Part shown: positions 39,471 to 64,000 of the stretch, piece by piece
How the letters are laid out: every line of letters begins with the position of its first letter
Position numbering within the stretch: the stretch's first letter is position 1
NCBI RefSeq assembly: GCF_036370855.1
Contig: NC_088103.1
Coordinates: 8,867,404-8,931,403 of the forward strand
Reading direction: 5' to 3'
DNA: 64,000 bases
DNA from: Dromaius novaehollandiae
Lineage: Eukaryota > Chordata > Aves > Casuariiformes > Dromaiidae
The notes under the pieces: model-generated
Databases searched by the model: none
Told to the model about the DNA's origin: nothing
Seen by the model: the letters and a program-made list of their open reading frames with translations, nothing else
Position numbers and translations under genes: made by a program

Positions 39471-42400
39471 CTGTGCTGTTGTGCTTCCCCAGCCCTGTAT
39501 GTGCCATTTTCTAATTAACTGCTCAAATAACCAGAAACTCATACTGTTGACTCTTCTGACCGATTCAAATCGAGTAAATACTGGATACTTCTATAGCAGC
39601 TAAAAATATGGCTGTATTCTTAATAGCAGCATCAGTGCTGGTGATACTAGGTCAGATGGAAGGGCCACTTGGTCTTTAGTATCTAGTCTTGACAGCGGCC
39701 TGTAGCAGATGTCTAAGGAAAAATATGAGGTTAGAGCAAGTAAATGAGTGATCTCTCAGAAATTTTCCTAAAATTCTCTAACATGCTTCTCGAGCTAGAG
39801 ATGAGGTCATAAATTTAAAAAACCACAGAGCAGAGTTGCTTCTTGGTATTTCTAGGCTTCATGATGTCCCATGGCAAGGAGTTCCAAAGCTTAAAAATGT
39901 GATGCACATTATTTCAATAGCATCAGTGTCAGGTCTGCTGTAGGATGAGCGTGATTAGTTACTTAACTCCTGGTTTTGTGTGCACTGTATTTGTCCGCAG
40001 TTCATTATTTCAAAAGTGAAATACTTCCGTAACATGTACAAATATTCTGATTCTTTTTTTTAATTTCAACTTTTTCAATTTTAAACCACTTAATGCAGTG
40101 TGCGAGCATACGAAATTTGAAGAGTAACTAGTTTTCAAGTTGCTGTAGCTTGATGGAACGAGGCCTGCTTTATTTTGTGGATCACTTCTCAAAGGCACTT
40201 CCTTTTGAATGAATGGTCCTCATCACTTTAATAATTCAGGGACATTCAGGAACTAATTATCTAATGTAGCTTGCTAGGTAGAAGTTAGACTTGTAAAATG
40301 GTAACTGTGTTCCCTGTGAACTTTTACTTTGCTCCTTTCAACAATCATCCTGATTCTCAGAGAATGCACTGTATCATTTTGTTGCATAGCATGCAGGACT
40401 TCAACATTACTTTTACCATACAAAACACATACCTGACAGTGTAGGGCAACTCTCTGGTGTCAACTATTTGCACAAAAAACAAGAATTATCTGTGATGAGA
40501 TTGCCTTTAATGTCTTTAACTCATTGACTCCCCCAGACTACAAAATACTGCATTATGTTACTAGAAGTCTATTGATGTTTATTTGTATATCTTTAAATTC
40601 TTCTACGCTAGGGCTACAGAAAACTAGTTTGGTCCCTGAGGGTGGGCTGTCATCATGTGGTCGCAACCCGAACCATTCTGATCGAGTCTTAACAGGGAGT
40701 ACTTTCCTTTCCACAAAGAAAGGAACCTTTGTGTTGACCGAAATGACATTGTGGCTTCAGTTTGTCATGTTGTGCATTTGTCATGTGGCAGGTTTGTCAT
40801 CAGCTGGCCTACTATGGCACTGATATAAACAGGATGCTTATCTCCAGTTACCCTGAGATAACTAAATGATGCTGCATGTGGTTCCAGTAGTCTTAACCAT
40901 TGCAGAAACTGTATTTTGAAAGGGTTTAGGGAATAGAAGCCTCTCTTCTCGGTGTCCATTTATCTTTATGCAAACTTACAATACATAGATAAGACTCTTT
41001 TCCTTGGGGAAATATGACAGAGGGAGTTAACCCAGTTACACTTCCATAGTTTCATTTTGCTTTCTCTTCCCTTCTTTTTGATCAGAGCATATTTGAACTG
41101 ACTGAAGAACTTTAACCTAGGGTAAAAATTTTCAGCTGTCCTGTAGGTAGCATTAACGTTCGGTAGATTGCATCATTTACAGTGGGAGAAATAGGGGAGC
41201 AACTTTAAAGAATACCAACAATTTTCTTCCTTATTGTTAATATTTTTCAAATCACAATTCATAGTGGAAGCTTAGAAAAGATGCTTTTTAATTGGATTAT
41301 AAAAGATGACAAAACTTCCCTAATAAAGGAACAACTGTTTTTGTGCAATATCCTAAAATACGGTAAGTGGTTATCTTATCTTTACACTTATTTATAGTCT
41401 GGCACTTACTGCTTAGGAGTAGGCCTTCAACTAATCATTTATTTTGAAAAGCTGGTGTTTCATGTCTTTGTTTTTATCTTGAGCCACAAGAGCAACTACA
41501 GCTAAAGCTAATACTCTCCAGGATGCCTGTTGTGTGGTGCAGAACCCATCTACTAAAAAGGTATGTTGCATCAGTAGAGTGTGGAGATTGATGGGCAAGT
41601 ACAGAAGTCCTTAGTCACTCTTTTAAAAAAAGCCCACCCTGCAGTTACCTGACTGATGTGGAATTTGGTGGAATATGGTGGAAAGTACCATAAAAAAGCT
41701 CACCAGGAAGAAAATGTACTTTTTTTGAATACTGCCTGGAATTACCTGCAGTAAGAGACTTTTTGCCCCCCTTAAAAATCCTTCTCAAGTCACTGAGCAA
41801 GAGGTAGTAGTATATAACACAGGAAGAATCATTAGTGTGCTACCTTAAAAGCTGTCAATTCTATTAAACTGTTTTACTGCCTTATTGTACACAACTGCGT
41901 TAGTATCCGGTGCCACTACTACAGGATTCATAGTTTATCCAAGCTGAGTTGTACAAGCAATATCATATGCAGTTCTTGCTTCTGATAGCATAATATTGCT
42001 TTAAGTATATAAACATAGCTTTAAATATAGCTTTAAAAAATTAAATTACTACTGCCATGGAAGCCCTGACTACCTTTCCTAGAGCTAATGGAAAAATCAG
42101 CAGGTCCTGCGATATGTGCCTGTAATAACGTGAACCAGTCACAAGCCAATAATGATTAATGGGAAACAGCAATGATTTATGGGTATTTGCTAGATTTTCT
42201 AGGAATTAGGCTGCACTGTCCACTGGAGTATAACTTTTTCTAGGGGTAGAAAATGGAATGTGTAAATATACCCCTTCTAATCTTTGGCAGCTGCTTCTCA
42301 GATCTATATAAAAATAAGACTCTTCATAAGGAAGGGTGTTTGAAAACTCTGTAAACAACGCTGACACTGCTGAGAATAGGAGGTGATTCATGACTTTCTG

Positions 42401-42920
42401 GAGATGGATGGATGCTTCTTTGTGACGTGTTATAACCCTTGTTTGCTTTTTGTGACTGATCCGCTTCGACTTGGGGCTTTCACAGAACCATGCAGCTGTA
42501 GACCTAGTAAATAGAGATCGTGTACAACTTTAAGACTTCTGGAAGGTATTAGAATTAAGTAATACATCTCCTTTAGCTTAATATTAAAACACTTCTTCTT
42601 GGCTTTTTATTCTACTGTGGTTAACAACTGCATTATGTATGACTACAATGTATTTTTGAAAGCTATCTGTCAGTTAATCAGTAACTTCAAGAAATTTAAG
42701 CTTCAAAAAAAGTTTCAAATAACTTTCAAGATAACTTGCTATTGCTTTTAGCCTGAGGCTCTCTTAAGAGGAAGATAGTCATGCATCAAACAACATGTAC
42801 AGCTGGAAACTAAAAGTTTGAGAGAAGTGACTGGACTTCCCAAAAGGAGCAAGACTGCCCTCATAGTTGCTGCATTGTTGGAAACTGCTGTACTCACTTA
42901 TTTCTCATGAAGTATTAAAG
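39471..42920. other. Gene-free stretch between convergent DNAJC9 and FAM149B1
   Basis: No gene is recognised. It holds one old interspersed repeat copy near 39640-39905, listed separately. A 99-codon plus-strand open frame at 40524-40823 has no recognisable content. Other open frames are short. Extra AATAAA hexamers on the minus strand (for example 42611-42606) could extend FAM149B1 transcripts. Confidence 0.6.
39640..39905 (+). repeat. Old amniote interspersed repeat copy (family unsure)
   Basis: From memory, phrases in this block (ATACTAGGTCAGATGGAAGG, CTTGACAGCGGCCTGTAGCA, GGCAAGGAGTTCCAAAGCTT) run in the same order as an interspersed repeat frequent in turtles and crocodilians, which reads roughly 'GGTCAGACCAAAGGTCC ... 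GACAGTGGCCAATGCCAG ... GGCAAGGAGTTCCACAGG'. The copy is diverged, so old. I cannot name the family without a repeat library. Confidence 0.5.
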
Positions 42921-42945
42921 TCCACAGACTTTTCATGCTGATTTT

Positions 42946-42951
42946 TTTATT
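42946..42951 (-). terminator. FAM149B1: Poly(A) signal of FAM149B1
   Basis: AATAAA on the minus strand about 310 bases after the predicted stop codon. The 3' UTR would be 43257 down to about 42925. Confidence 0.55.
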
Positions 42952-43257
42952 ATTTTTTGGTCAATACAGCAGTCATAAAACTCATCTGGTATTTAAAAAT
43001 GCCATTTTGAGGGACAGACAGGCACTTCTTCATGTTAGTAGGAAACCACTCCCTATCAGACAAGCTAAAAGCCCCTTCTTGTCCTCTAATAATTAACCTC
43101 CTATATGCTACCTTAACCTTTGTAGCTTCCTCTAACTTATGCAGCTTCAGTCCTACCTTGCTAATATACTCTTCTTGTAAGGGAACTCCCGATAACTCCA
43201 TAAAGAACCCAAAAAGAGCAGGATGAAAGGAATCATGTTTAACTTGGATCAACGGAC

Positions 43258-64000
<20,743 letters not shown>

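Noticed and set aside
40524-40823. 99-codon plus-strand frame in the DNAJC9-FAM149B1 gap
   Set aside because: No known motif, no splice partners and no poly(A) signal in place; a chance frame is the simpler reading.

Overview
The window looks like nuclear DNA from a bird (possibly another sauropsid). It holds intron-rich vertebrate genes with GT-AG splicing, CpG-island promoters, some very short GC-rich introns, few transposons, and one recognisable CR1 LINE tail. The species cannot be told from the sequence. No prokaryotic, phage or CRISPR feature was seen, and I did not recognise any endogenous retrovirus or LTR element.

Layout from left to right. (1) 1-3532, minus strand: probable first coding exon of CISD1 (mitoNEET) at 3502-3532, with its first intron running off the left edge. 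(2) 4953-22582, plus: complete UBE2D1 in 7 coding exons (147 aa). (3) 25700-34385, plus: complete TFAM in 7 exons (269 aa). (4) 35382-38895, plus: complete DNAJC9 in 5 exons (262 aa), starting about 300 bp beyond the TFAM poly(A) signal. (5) 43258-58906, minus: FAM149B1 in 14 exons (about 595 aa; the frame of the last exon is uncertain). (6) 59046 to beyond the right edge, plus: first six coding exons of ECD (297 codons). FAM149B1 and ECD start head to head, 140 bp apart between start codons. DNAJC9 and FAM149B1 are convergent, with about 3.5 kb of gene-free DNA between their poly(A) signals.

These are housekeeping genes rather than one pathway: ubiquitin conjugation (UBE2D1), mitochondrial DNA packaging and transcription (TFAM), an iron-sulphur protein of the mitochondrial outer membrane (CISD1), histone co-chaperoning (DNAJC9), a cilium-linked protein (FAM149B1), and a splicing and cell-cycle factor (ECD). 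CISD1 and TFAM both carry perfect NRF-1 sites close to their starts, as expected for nuclear genes of mitochondrial proteins.

From memory of the human map, TFAM and DNAJC9 lie many megabases apart on chromosome 10 and CISD1 points the same way as UBE2D1. The window therefore appears to show two rearranged junctions. I found no convincing new multi-gene system. The observations most worth checking are an in-frame 54-nt candidate cassette exon in FAM149B1 encoding a basic, NLS-like peptide; a 9-bp AACGG repeat in short introns of both DNAJC9 and ECD; a 14-bp-stem hairpin in UBE2D1 intron 1; and a possible minus-strand terminal exon beside the UBE2D1 promoter.
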